From: Fremontodendron californicum | Lineage: Eukaryota; Streptophyta; Magnoliopsida; Malvales; Malvaceae | Assembly: GCA_030761205.1 (NCBI GenBank) | Contig: JAULJL010000027.1 | Span: 22,674,498-22,738,497 of the forward strand | DNA length: 64,000 nucleotides | Direction: 5' to 3' | In this document: positions 22,722-32,416 of the stretch, one piece after another | Numbering within the stretch: the stretch's first letter is position 1 | How the letters are laid out: each line of letters starts with the position of its first letter | The notes under the pieces: generated by a model | Databases searched by the model: none | Seen by the model: only the letters and a program-made list of their open reading frames with translations | Told to the model about the DNA's origin: nothing | Made by a program: the position numbers and the translations under genes

Positions 22722-25700
22722 TTGAAATGGAATGAAAAGGTAAGTGTAGGGGAGAATGTGTCAGCTGTTCTTCAAAAGAAACTCCCACCTAAATGCAAGG
22801 ATCCAGGTATGTTTACCATTCCTTGTAAGATAGGCAACACCAGGTTTGAGCGTGCTATGCTAGATCTAGGGGCATCTATTAATGTCATGCCATATTCAAT
22901 TTATGCTTCATTGAATCTAGGACCATTAGAGGAAACCGGTGTTATAATACAACTTGCTGACCGTTCTAACACTTATCCAAGAGGAGTTGTAGAAGACGTT
23001 CTTGTACAGGTTAATGAATTGGTTTTTCCCGCTGACTTTTATGTTATTGAGATGGAAGATGAGATGTCTTCTAATCCCACACCTATTCTATTAGGGAGAC
23101 CATTCTTGAAAACAGCAAGAACTAAAATAGATGTACATGATGGCACTTTAACTATGGAATTTGATGGTGAAATAATTCGCTTTAACATTTTTGAGGCCAT
23201 GAGATATCCTAGTGATGTGCATTCTGTTTTTAATATTGATATAATTGACTCACTAGTGCAGCAAGCTTATGAGCTAGATGGTGAAGATAGTGTGGAAATA
23301 GTCCTTAGCAACCATCTCGGAATGGGGAATGCTAAACTAGCCTTGAGTGACCATGTGGAAGGGGCACTAGAATCTTTACACTCGCTGCAACCTAAAGATG
23401 CAAGGTTTGATGTTTCATTTATTAATTTGCCTTTATCTAATGAGAAACTTCTACCTTCCATTTTGCAGGCACCAACTTTAGAGTTGAAACCACTACCGAA
23501 CCACTTGAAATATTTGTTCTTAGGGGAAAAGGACACACTACCTGTCATCATTGCCAAAGAGCTCACACCTTTGCAAGAAGAGCGACTTATCCGGGTGCTT
23601 AGAGAGCATAAAACAGCAATTGGTTGGACAATTGCCGATATCAAGGGAATAAGCCCATCCATGTGCATGCACCGGATTTTGTTAGAGGAAGGGTCTAAAC
23701 CAACAAGAGAAGCACAAAGAAGATTGAACCCTCCTATGATGGAGGTTGTGAAAAAGGAGATACTGAAGCTCCTAGATGTTGGAGTGATCTATCCTATCTC
23801 GGATAGCAAATGGGTGAGCCCAGTCCAAGTGGTTCCAAAGAAATCAGGTGTAACGGTGGTAACAAATAATGAGAATGAACTTGTTCCTACTAGGATTCAA
23901 ACAGGATGGCGAGTTTGTATTGATTATCGTAAACTTAATTCCACAACTCGCAAAGACCACTTTCCTTTACCTTTTATTGATCAAATGCTTGAAAGGTTAG
24001 CTGGCCATTCTCATTATTGTTTTCTTGATGGTTTTTCAGGTTATAATCAGATAGCCATTGCTCCGGAGGACCAAGAGAAAACAACATTCACATGTCCATT
24101 TGGTACTTTTGCATACCGGCGTATGCCATTTGGTCTTTGTAATGCACCAGCTACATTCCAAAGGTGTATGGTTAGCATATTTTCAGATTATGTAGAGAAT
24201 ATCATAGAAGTGTTTATGGATGATTTTAGTGTCTATGGTGATTCTTTTGATAGATGTCTAGAGAACCTTACACTTGTACTTGAAAGATGCATGGAAACTA
24301 ACCTTGTTTTGAATTGGGAAAAATGTCACTTTATGGTAGAACAAGGAATAGTTTTGGGCCATGTTATTTCTTCTAGAGGGATAGAGGTTGATAAGTCTAA
24401 AATAGATATTATGCATTCTTTACCACCTCCCACAAATGTGAGAGAGGTTCGTTCTTTTCTTGGACATGCAGGTTTCTATAGGAGATTTATCAAAGACTTC
24501 TCAAAGATCACATTACCTCTTTGCAAGCTACTACAAAAAGATGTGGTTTTCCACTTTGATGATAAATGCAAAGAGGCGTTTGAAACATTGAAGGGACTCT
24601 TGACATCAGCTCCTATCATCCAACCACCAGATTGGAATGTACCTTTTGAAATCATGTGTGATGCTAGTGACTATGCCATTGGAGCTGTTTTGGGCCAACG
24701 GGTTGGCAAAGCCTCACATGCCATTTATTATGCCTCAAGAACTCTTAATGATGCTCAATTGAACTATTCCACTACTGAAAAAGAACTTTTGGCTGTTGTA
24801 TTTGCTTTAGAAAAATTTCGATCTTATTTAATTGGTACTAAAGTAATTGTATTTTCTGACCATGCAGCCCTTAAGTACTTACTCACTAAAAAGGAGGCCA
24901 AACCAAGGTTGATTAGATGGATACTTCTCTTACAAGAGTTTGATTTGGAGATAAAAGATAAGAGAGGTAGTGACAACCTGGTTGCGGACCATCTTAGCCG
25001 TTTAGTTCATGAAGATGATGCACTACCCTTGAATGAGAACTTTCCGGATGAGCAACTTCTTTTTATAAGAACAACAACTCCTTGGTATGCTGATATTGTT
25101 AATTACTTAGTTACCAAGAAGTTGCCACAAGAGTTGACACAAGCTCAAGGAAATAAGATCAAGAGTGATGCCAAATACTACATATGGGATGATCCTTACC
25201 TTTGGAAGCATTGCTCCGATCAGATTATAAGAAGGTGTGTACTCGAAACTGAATTTCAATCTATTCTCACCTTTTGTCACTCTTATGCATGTGGAGGACA
25301 CTTTGGATCCAAAAGAACAGCCATGAAAGTTCTTGATTCTGGATTTTATTGGCCTACCATATTCAAAGATGCATACCTCTTTTGCAAGTCATGTGATCGT
25401 TGCCAAAGAACTGGTAACTTAGGTGCTAGAAATCAAATGCCTCAAACTCCAATACTTATTGTTGAAATTTTTGATGTATGGGGCATGGATTTCATGGGAC
25501 CTTTTCCTCCTTCTTTTGGTAATCTTTATATTTTACTTGCCGTTGATTATGTTTCAAAGTGGGTGGAAGCAAAATCCACTAGGACTAATGACTCTAAAGT
25601 TGTTTCAGATTTTGTCAAGACTAACATCTTTGCTAGGTTTGGAACGCCAAAGGCCATAATCAGCGATAGAGGTACTCACTTTTGCAATAGGACTATGGAA

Positions 25701-26378
25701 GCACTTTTGAGGAAGTATAACATCACACACAAGGTCTCCACCTCATATCATCCTCAAACTAGTGGGCAAGCTGAAGTGTCAAACCGAGAAGTTAAGTCCA
25801 TCCTTGAAAAGACAGTTAATCCAAATAGGAAGGATTGGAGTTCACGACTTGATGATGCACTTTGGGCTTATAGGACAGCATATAAGACACCCATTGGTAT
25901 GTCTCCTTATCGACTTGTTTATGGTAAGCCTTGTCATCTTCCGGTTGAATTGGAACATAAATCATATTGGGCTATCAAACAATGCAACATGGAGATGGAT
26001 GAGATAGGAAAGAAAAGAAAACTTGACCTACAAGAATTAGAGGAGATAAGGAATGATGCCTATCAGAATTCTAGGATTTACAAGGAAAAGACTAAGGCAT
26101 TCCATGACAAGATGATATCAAGAAAAGAATTTGTTGTTAGACAAAAAGTTCTTCTCTTCCATTCACGCCTTCAGTTATATCCAGGTAAGTTACGTTCTCG
26201 TTGGGTTGGACCTTTTGTTATTACTAATGTATTTACTCATGGTGCAGTTGAAATCCAAAGCCCAAAAACAGATAAGGCATTCAAAGTGAATGGTCATAGA
26301 TTGAAGCCTTACTATGAGAACTTTCCAATACAAGATGTGGAGGAGTTTCCACTTTTTGAGCCAAAGTATGTTGAATAA
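22722..26378 (+). CDS. pol: Pol polyprotein: protease, RT, RNase H, integrase (3' part of gag-pol)
   Basis: 1218 residues readable from this Met; the true frame continues from Gag at 22720. Aspartic protease DLGASINVMP has its Asp near residue 48. RT has RVCIDYRKLN, FLDGFSGYNQI and FMDD (498-501). RNase H starts with the Asp of CDASDYAIGAV (647), followed by TEKELLAV and SDHAAL. Integrase has an H/C zinc region (FCHSYACGGH, CKSCDRCQ), a D923/D982/E1018 triad with 35 residues between the last two, and a C-terminal WVGPF. No stop or frameshift was seen, so all enzymes look intact. Confidence 0.95.
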   Translation: MKWNEKVSVGENVSAVLQKKLPPKCKDPGMFTIPCKIGNTRFERAMLDLGASINVMPYSIYASLNLGPLEETGVIIQLADRSNTYPRGVVEDVLVQVNELVFPADFYVIEMEDEMSSNPTPILLGRPFLKTARTKIDVHDGTLTMEFDGEIIRFNIFEAMRYPSDVHSVFNIDIIDSLVQQAYELDGEDSVEIVLSNHLGMGNAKLALSDHVEGALESLHSLQPKDARFDVSFINLPLSNEKLLPSILQAPTLELKPLPNHLKYLFLGEKDTLPVIIAKELTPLQEERLIRVLREHKTAIGWTIADIKGISPSMCMHRILLEEGSKPTREAQRRLNPPMMEVVKKEILKLLDVGVIYPISDSKWVSPVQVVPKKSGVTVVTNNENELVPTRIQTGWRVCIDYRKLNSTTRKDHFPLPFIDQMLERLAGHSHYCFLDGFSGYNQIAIAPEDQEKTTFTCPFGTFAYRRMPFGLCNAPATFQRCMVSIFSDYVENIIEVFMDDFSVYGDSFDRCLENLTLVLERCMETNLVLNWEKCHFMVEQGIVLGHVISSRGIEVDKSKIDIMHSLPPPTNVREVRSFLGHAGFYRRFIKDFSKITLPLCKLLQKDVVFHFDDKCKEAFETLKGLLTSAPIIQPPDWNVPFEIMCDASDYAIGAVLGQRVGKASHAIYYASRTLNDAQLNYSTTEKELLAVVFALEKFRSYLIGTKVIVFSDHAALKYLLTKKEAKPRLIRWILLLQEFDLEIKDKRGSDNLVADHLSRLVHEDDALPLNENFPDEQLLFIRTTTPWYADIVNYLVTKKLPQELTQAQGNKIKSDAKYYIWDDPYLWKHCSDQIIRRCVLETEFQSILTFCHSYACGGHFGSKRTAMKVLDSGFYWPTIFKDAYLFCKSCDRCQRTGNLGARNQMPQTPILIVEIFDVWGMDFMGPFPPSFGNLYILLAVDYVSKWVEAKSTRTNDSKVVSDFVKTNIFARFGTPKAIISDRGTHFCNRTMEALLRKYNITHKVSTSYHPQTSGQAEVSNREVKSILEKTVNPNRKDWSSRLDDALWAYRTAYKTPIGMSPYRLVYGKPCHLPVELEHKSYWAIKQCNMEMDEIGKKRKLDLQELEEIRNDAYQNSRIYKEKTKAFHDKMISRKEFVVRQKVLLFHSRLQLYPGKLRSRWVGPFVITNVFTHGAVEIQSPKTDKAFKVNGHRLKPYYENFPIQDVEEFPLFEPKYVE

Positions 26379-26713
26379 TAATGGCATGGGTCTAAGTTAG
26401 GCTGAGGACAATAAACCAAGCGCTTCTTGGGAGGCAACCCAAAAGGATGGAGAGCATCTATTATATCAGATTTGCATATTCCTTACTCTCCATCATTCTA
26501 TCTTTTATTGTTTTTCTTTTCTTTTGTTTAATAGTTCTTTTCTCTTACAAAGATGTAAATATAATTTTTAATTTATTTTTTTAACCCCGGTTAAATGGCG
26601 GATAACGGTACTCCGTGATTATTTAAATCGGTTCCATCAGCTACCCACAAAACTGATATTGTATATAAATTTCTCTTCCAATTTCTCTTTCATTTTTTTC
26701 ATTTTTTTTCAGG
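26379..26713 (+). promoter_or_regulatory. pol-ORF2 spacer with Athila hairpin and cassette leader
   Basis: The hairpin at 26427-26442 (TTGGG/CCCAA, loop AGGCAA) is in the CTTGGGAGGCAACCC motif common after pol in Athila elements. The cassette edge agatgtaaatata begins near 26552, followed by AACCCCGGTTAAATGGCGG, the TATATAAAT box (26662-26670) and a pyrimidine tract ending CAG (26710-26712) just before ORF2. Confidence 0.6.
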
Positions 26714-27250
26714 ATGGATGATATTCTCACAAGATTGCAGAAACGATTTCCTCCTTTTCCTCGAAATATTTTACTGAAGCTTTACCAAGTTCGACTTGAA
26801 AGATTAAGAATGCTTATGCACAAAGGGATTCCTGACGACATACGTTGGATAATTGAAGCCAAGGTACGTGAAGATGAATATCTTCCTGTTTTGCATTTAC
26901 CAGGTACAGGTAGAAGCACTTTTGCAAAGAAGCGACGAGCAAAGCGCATGAGTTCAAATTGCCACAAATGTGCACGATGGACGTGTAACGGTAAATGTCG
27001 TTCTATTGGGATTCCGTCCTCTAATCGAGATGATAAAATTGAATTCATTAAGGATGGACTGAGTAAGGAGAATTTGGGTAATATCCAACTTTCTCTTGAG
27101 ACGCATCCTAGTGGAGACGTACAAAGAGAAATTCTTGATTTATGGCCGCAATTCCAAAGGGAATGGCAACATCTTGGGAATCTGATGTTAAAAGACCCTG
27201 TTTGCCAGCTTGTAAGAAAACTGGATGGGAAGCATATCCTCGACTCATAG
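26714..27250 (+). CDS. Viral nucleic-acid-binding-protein-like ORF2 in env position
   Basis: 178 residues. N-terminal 60 residues contain helical Leu/Arg-rich stretches. A basic GRSTFAKKRRAKRM (66-79) is followed by a Cys cluster (C83, C86, C91, C95; H84 adjacent) and FIKDG (111-115). This order (Gly-Arg-Ser, basic arm, Cys finger, F-x-x-x-G) matches the small Cys-rich nucleic-acid-binding proteins of Betaflexiviridae such as vitiviruses and carlaviruses (Viral_NABP), some of which suppress RNA silencing. The C-terminal ~60 residues are unrecognised. The match is by motif recall, not search. An alternative is an unrelated plant zinc-finger protein. It sits between pol and LOG. Confidence 0.72.
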   Translation: MDDILTRLQKRFPPFPRNILLKLYQVRLERLRMLMHKGIPDDIRWIIEAKVREDEYLPVLHLPGTGRSTFAKKRRAKRMSSNCHKCARWTCNGKCRSIGIPSSNRDDKIEFIKDGLSKENLGNIQLSLETHPSGDVQREILDLWPQFQREWQHLGNLMLKDPVCQLVRKLDGKHILDS

Positions 27251-27613
27251 AAGGCGTTTAAGCCGTTTCTGGACGTAAAACCAGAGGAAGATGTGAGCCA
27301 CAATCACAACTACAATAAATGACTTCTCAGCTTTTGGTTTGATTTGCAATAACTTTATTTTGTTTTAATTTACGTGTTGTTCGATTTGTGTAATTATTCT
27401 CGTTTTTTTTTTTTTTTGTCTTTTACGGTTGATTTTTTCTTCTCTTTTTGATTTTCTTCCTGAAATCACGCAAAAATCTTTTGTTAGGTTAACATTTTCT
27501 TCTGACAGGTCAGATACACTTTCGGCGACATTATTACTCTTGTCTGATTCACTACTCAGTCCTCTATATATTACACCATGTACTCATTCTCTTTCAGGCA
27601 CTCGAAAAAAAAA
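27251..27613 (+). promoter_or_regulatory. ORF2-LOG spacer
   Basis: 363 bases with a T-rich tract, a TATATATTA box (27565-27573) and an acceptor-like CTCTTTCAG ending at 27597, 16 bases before the LOG start. No ORF of note. A separate promoter or a spliced subgenomic message could each explain LOG expression. Confidence 0.5.
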
Positions 27614-28261
27614 ATGGAAAGTACTTCATCCCAGCGCAGTAAAAAAATTTGTGTCTTTGGAGGAGCTTATCCAGGGAAAAATAACATATTCGCTGATGAA
27701 GCCATAAGAGTTGGAGTAATACTTGCCCAACAAAAGATCCACTTGATTTATGGAGGCGGTAGTACGGGTTTAATGGGAGCAGTCGCTACAGCAGCACACG
27801 CCGGAGGAAGTCCAGTTCTAGGAATCGTGCCAAAACTATTCACAAGTTTTTGTGGACCTACCGTGGGTAAGGAAATACAAGTCTGGAGTGTCCCTGAACG
27901 GATAACAATCATGTACCATTCTGCTGATGCATTCATTGCTTTACCAGGAGGTCTGGGTACATTGGAAGAAATAGCTTGCGTGGCTTCTTGGTCATCTTTG
28001 GTCACAAATAAGAAACCCATTGGTTTGCTTAATATTAATGGTTATTTTAGTAATTTGCTTTTATATTTAGATAATGCTGTGGATAATGGATTCATGTTTT
28101 CAGAGGCAAGGAGAACCATAATTTCTGCTACAACCATTGAAGATTTACTTAAAAAGCTCCAAGCTTATGAGTGTTTATCTGCTACGGTTGTTTCGCAAAC
28201 GCTCGGAAAAAGAAAAAGAGATATGGACGAGCAAGGAGTGGATTGCACTTTGTCTTTGTGA
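27614..28261 (+). CDS. LOG-like: LOG-like cytokinin riboside 5'-monophosphate phosphoribohydrolase
   Basis: 215 residues, intronless. LOG enzymes release active cytokinin base from its riboside monophosphate in one step in the cytosol. Rossmann-type start KKICVFGGAYPG, GGGSTGLMGAV (47-57), conserved Arg96 in PERIT (the plant QRK position, Lys replaced by Ile), and PGGLGTLEE (111-119), the LOG signature. The length fits plant LOG proteins (~210-220). The C-terminal GKRKRDMDEQGVDC tail is unusual. An upstream in-frame ATG (27578) lies before the CTTTCAG acceptor-like site, so 27614 is preferred. Activity versus lysine-decarboxylase-like relatives is inferred from motifs. Confidence 0.88.
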   Translation: MESTSSQRSKKICVFGGAYPGKNNIFADEAIRVGVILAQQKIHLIYGGGSTGLMGAVATAAHAGGSPVLGIVPKLFTSFCGPTVGKEIQVWSVPERITIMYHSADAFIALPGGLGTLEEIACVASWSSLVTNKKPIGLLNINGYFSNLLLYLDNAVDNGFMFSEARRTIISATTIEDLLKKLQAYECLSATVVSQTLGKRKRDMDEQGVDCTLSL

Positions 28262-30368
28262 CATTATCTAACATTTTGCTTGTTGTGTCTCAGTTATAAT
28301 AAGTGGTTAGCAACCTCTGCAGGTAATATCTCCTAAATTCTACCTTTAAAATTTGACATTGGGGACAATGTCATATTTTAGTAGGGGGTAAGGTACATAT
28401 TTTGCTAATTTAAAAAAAAAAAAAAAAAAAAAATTTAAGAAGTATTCATTCTGAACAAGGTCTGAGTAAGGGAGACTTGAGACATACCTTGTCAGTTTGA
28501 TTTCTTCTTTTCAAAAAAAAAGAAAAAAAAAAAAGAGTTTGTTGTGTTTTAAGCAATTTAGAAGTATTCATTCTGAACAAGGTCTGAGTAAGGGAGACTT
28601 GAGACATACCTTGTCAGTTTGATTTTAATCTTTTTATGTTTACTTGTTAATTTTTGTTTAGTATTTTAGGATTATTTAGGTTGCATGAGTTTGTTTTGTT
28701 TTGAGTCTTAGTTGTTCCTATTCTTATGTTATTAGTTCTTTTCTCTTACACATGATTCTTTCATTTGTGTTAATAGACTTACATTGAGGACAATGTAAGA
28801 ATTAAGTGTGGGGGGAATGATTTAGGATTTCTTTTATTTTTGTCTACTATTTTTTTTTTTATGAGTCTTTATTATTATTATTATTTTTAGTGTGTTTTAG
28901 TTCCTTTTTAATACAATGATGAGATATGAATTGCATAGGTCTAAACTGGTTATTAGTGAGAAGATTTTCATGAGAATTGAGCTTGATGTCAACCTTTTTA
29001 TGAGCCAATGTTAATATAATATGTTGATTGAGAAAGAAGCATGTTTAGACTTAATCTGACTTGTATAATCATCCTTGTGAGTTTTTGAGCCTATAATGAT
29101 TGATGCATTATACAAATCAATCTAATTTCTTTCTTGAGTGCTCTTATGATTACAGGATTCTCTAGAACTTGCTTTAAACCGTTTGAGACTATATTGATAC
29201 ATGTGACAACATGAATATGATAGAGGCATTAGGATTTTTAGCCAGAGCCAAACAGCCATCCCTTATTGATGTTCCAAGAGAACACACCCTTAGTGAACCA
29301 ATTTGAGCCTACATTGAATAAGCTATCTCTTTGGTAACCATAACTTGTCCCTAACCTAAATATACTTATATCTTTACCTTTGTTCCAAAGATGAATTAGC
29401 ATGTTTTGAAACAAGTTGCAAAGACAAGGGATATTTTTAGTTAAAAATTTGGGTTAGAAACAAGAAATAAGTGTGGGGGGGAAAGAAAAGAAAAGTCAAG
29501 AGAAAAAGAAATGAAATACTGGCAAATACATTCCTATGTAAAAAAAAAAAATATATGAATCATCTCTTGAATTTGTGGAAAAAGAAAAAGATGTTACAAA
29601 GTCGTTTAGAATGAAGAAAAGGCCCAACATAAATATCCGGCCTAGGTGACTATGTACTTGTAAAGAGTTTTGAGAAGTTTCTTTGTATGATCTTTTTATG
29701 TCTCTAAACTTTATGAACTCTTTGGAACCTTTGTGATATCTTTATCCTTTTGTTCTTCAACCACATTACAAACCCCTTGGCCCCATTACAACCTTGATTA
29801 AAGACCTCTTGATTCATGAAGTTGTATGATCTAAATAGTGGAGAATAGGTGGACAAGCAAGAATATGGTAGAACTGTTTTCATGAGATTGATTGAGTGTA
29901 AACACTTCACCACTACTTTAAAGAGTGAAAATCATGAGGGTATCCCATGTGAGAAGTTGAGATTAAATTTGAACATGCAATATTTTGATTGAGATATGTT
30001 ATGCTAATATTGGCTTAACTCAAACAATTTACATTCAAGCATGATTTTTTGTGAAATTCTTTAAGCTATTGATTAGTTTATAAGACTTGTTCAAATATTG
30101 TATCTAATTTGTATTGAAAGGATTAGGAGTAAATATTTTTAGTATATGCAGTTTATTTATATTTTAGTTTTTCAATGTTTGTGGGTATCGTTCTAGTAAA
30201 CCCTCACGAGACTAAACTCGTCCACTAGGGACACCTAGGGGTTTAAAGGCTTGTGTCACATGCTAAGTGCCACCGTGATTTCCTACGAAAATGGATTAGA
30301 TTAGATTTTCTTATTTTATTTTTATTGAGTCGTTGCTAGGGACTAGCAACAATCTAAGTGTGGGGGTG
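28262..30368 (+). other. 3' non-coding region with hairpin/purine modules and PPT
   Basis: In order: GACATTG-GGGA-CAATGTC hairpin (near 28356) with AGTAGGGGGTAAGG, a 22-A run (28412-28433), two copies of a ~62-bp unit (28441-28503, 28563-28625), a TTACATTG/CAATGTAA hairpin with AAGTGTGGGGGG (near 28778-28815), and a further AAGTGTGGGGGGG near 29468. Then come hairpin 30332-30350 and the true PPT AAGTGTGGGGGTG at 30356-30368 abutting the LTR. No supported gene. Confidence 0.75.
30356..30368 (+). other. Polypurine tract
   Basis: AAGTGTGGGGGTG directly abuts the TGATAAC start of the 3' LTR, the place where plus-strand DNA synthesis is primed. Confidence 0.85.
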
Positions 30369-32416
30369 TGATAACTCGTATAATTATATAGTTTTTAGTT
30401 ATGTTTTATTAATGTTTTGTGTCAAATACGAGTTATTATTGTTTAGTCTAATTGTGTTTATGATCTTTTATATTTTTATGTATTTTGGTGTTTTTCACAA
30501 GTTTCTTTGAGTGATTTCAGATTACTAGAATTAAGGGCAAATCCAGTTCAGTTTCAGTTCCGACACCTTTTGCCATATCAGCTATATCTCGAGTTTCACT
30601 GAAGCAATAAGGCTGAAATTTGTAGCCATGCAACGCTAAGAGGCATATCTATCTTTTTCATGTTTTACACTTCTTAAAACGGAGTCGTTTTCCCTAGCGA
30701 AATCGACCATCAAGTTGGCTGATGTGCAATGACGTCTGTGCTGACATGGTTTCGTATTATGCCCATATCTTCTTATCCACACCAGCAAATGAGCTGATTC
30801 CAACGGCTATGGTTCCGTAACTGATAGGGGAACCTTTGTCTAGAAGACCATGTGATCAGATCAGGCTTCCAATATTGAAGAAATCGACCATCAAGGTGGC
30901 TGATGTGCAATGATGTCTGTGCTGACATGTTTTCGTATTTTGCCCATATCTGCTTAACCACATCAGAAAATGAGTTGATTCCAACGGCTATGGTTCCGTA
31001 ACTGATAGGGGAACCTTTTTCTAGAAGACCATGTGATCAGATCAGGCCTCCAATATTGACGAAATCGACCATCAAGTTGGCTGATCAAAATCGTCATATA
31101 CCTACCTTTGAAATTTGTAAAGCTTGTCTCTTGTCATTTAGCCCTCCAAAATGTGTATAAATAGAGGGCCTTGGATGATTGTAAGGGATCATATTGTACA
31201 TAGGTAGGATATTAGCCATTTTAATAAAATTCTCTAAGTTTTCTTCTTCTTTCTTTTCTCTAGTTTTCTTTCTTTTCTCTAGTTTTCTTTTTCTTTAGAG
31301 AGAGCAAGAGGTTGGATAATTAATATTCTTCCTCTTCTTCTTTCTTTCTTTTATTTTCTTCTTAGATTTTCTTTAATTTTATGTTTATGTTTACAATGCC
31401 TATGCTAGGCTAAACTTCTATTTGGTTAAGGGTGATTTCAAAGCCCTAGACATGTTTTATAATTGATTTTCAGATTCTATCTATCATTAATTTTCTATCA
31501 AAGTTGCTTATGTTCTTCTACAAGAATTGTTCATGATGTTGTCTTGATTTGTTTAGGTGTACAACTAGATAGATCTTGATAATTATCTATTGCTAGTTTA
31601 GGAGTCTTGATCCGTGTAATTGTCTTGATTTCCTATTCATAAGTGGCAATTTGTGATTAATGATTATGGTCAAGTTTTCAATAATTGCAAAGTGGAACAT
31701 AACCTAAGTTGAACAATCTGAGCTTATGTGTTTGTTGCTTAGATCAACCTATCTTTCTCATCATAAAGCTGCCATTAAATTGAATCTAGAGAGCTTATTC
31801 TAGGTTGTTTGATGGTTAGAGATTAAATAGAGAGCTTGTTCTATTTAACGACAAACTAAGGAAAGATTGGGATAACAGAGCTTGTTGTTATCTACGGTTG
31901 TTAACTTTGATAGTTGGTTGATATTGATAGATCTGAAATTGATTCTTAATGATGTCTAGTGGTGGAGAATGAAACCTTAACCATATTTTTCATATTTGAT
32001 TCTTCTTACTTACTTGTTTTCTTACTTTTCTAGTTTGCTTATTTTTAAAAGTATATTTATTTTTATTGGCTGGTTATACCGCCTAATTTGTATATTAACT
32101 TTGTTTTACTTTTATTGGCTGGTTATACCGCCTAATTTAGTATATATATTTTTATTGGCTGGTTATACCGCCTAATTTAGTATATATATTTTTATTGGCT
32201 GGTTATATCGCCTTGCATCTTCTTCTTATTATTTACTTTAGTTTAAATCTGGCTTCAAAAACCCCTTTTCTTTTATTGTTCTTGAATTTAAGTTTTAAAC
32301 TATTAACTTATAAACTAAAACCCAATCCCTGAGGACTCGACCCTTGCTAACTACTATACTTACAATTTATCTTTTTAGTGCAAGGTTAAATAAGATACAC
32401 TCTTTTGGGTGCATCA
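30369..32416 (+). repeat. LTR E (3' LTR)
   Basis: 2048 bp, partner of LTR B, with two U3 units and four ~40-bp repeats (32068, 32117, 32157, 32197; the last with GGTTATATCGCC). It is followed by the ggaac duplication and element X. Confidence 0.93.

Larger units (their letters stand above)
9418..32416 (+). mobile_element. Athila-lineage element with gag-pol, NABP-like ORF and LOG (interrupted)
   Basis: It has a 5' LTR at 9418-11464, PBS, a single long gag-pol frame, ORF2, LOG, PPT and a 3' LTR at 30369-32416. It is flanked by direct repeats ggaac (9413-9417 and 32417-32421). Without the nested element and its duplicated target it measures about 13.5 kb. It is the only copy here with complete gag-pol coding content, so it represents the likely autonomous parent, although the nested insertion now disables it. 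Confidence 0.92.

Noticed and set aside
26868..26913. Short intron inside ORF2 (AAG/GTACGT to TTACCAG)
   Set aside because: It would be only about 40-46 bases, below usual plant intron size, and the frame is open through it in all intact copies.
26782..27303. 173-residue ORF opposite ORF2 (also 18390, 37920, 43606, 59996)
   Set aside because: Antisense shadow of the NABP-like ORF; its length follows from codon composition.
27748..28020. 90-residue ORF opposite LOG (also at 17673, 38884, 44572, 59276)
   Set aside because: Antisense shadow of the LOG coding region.
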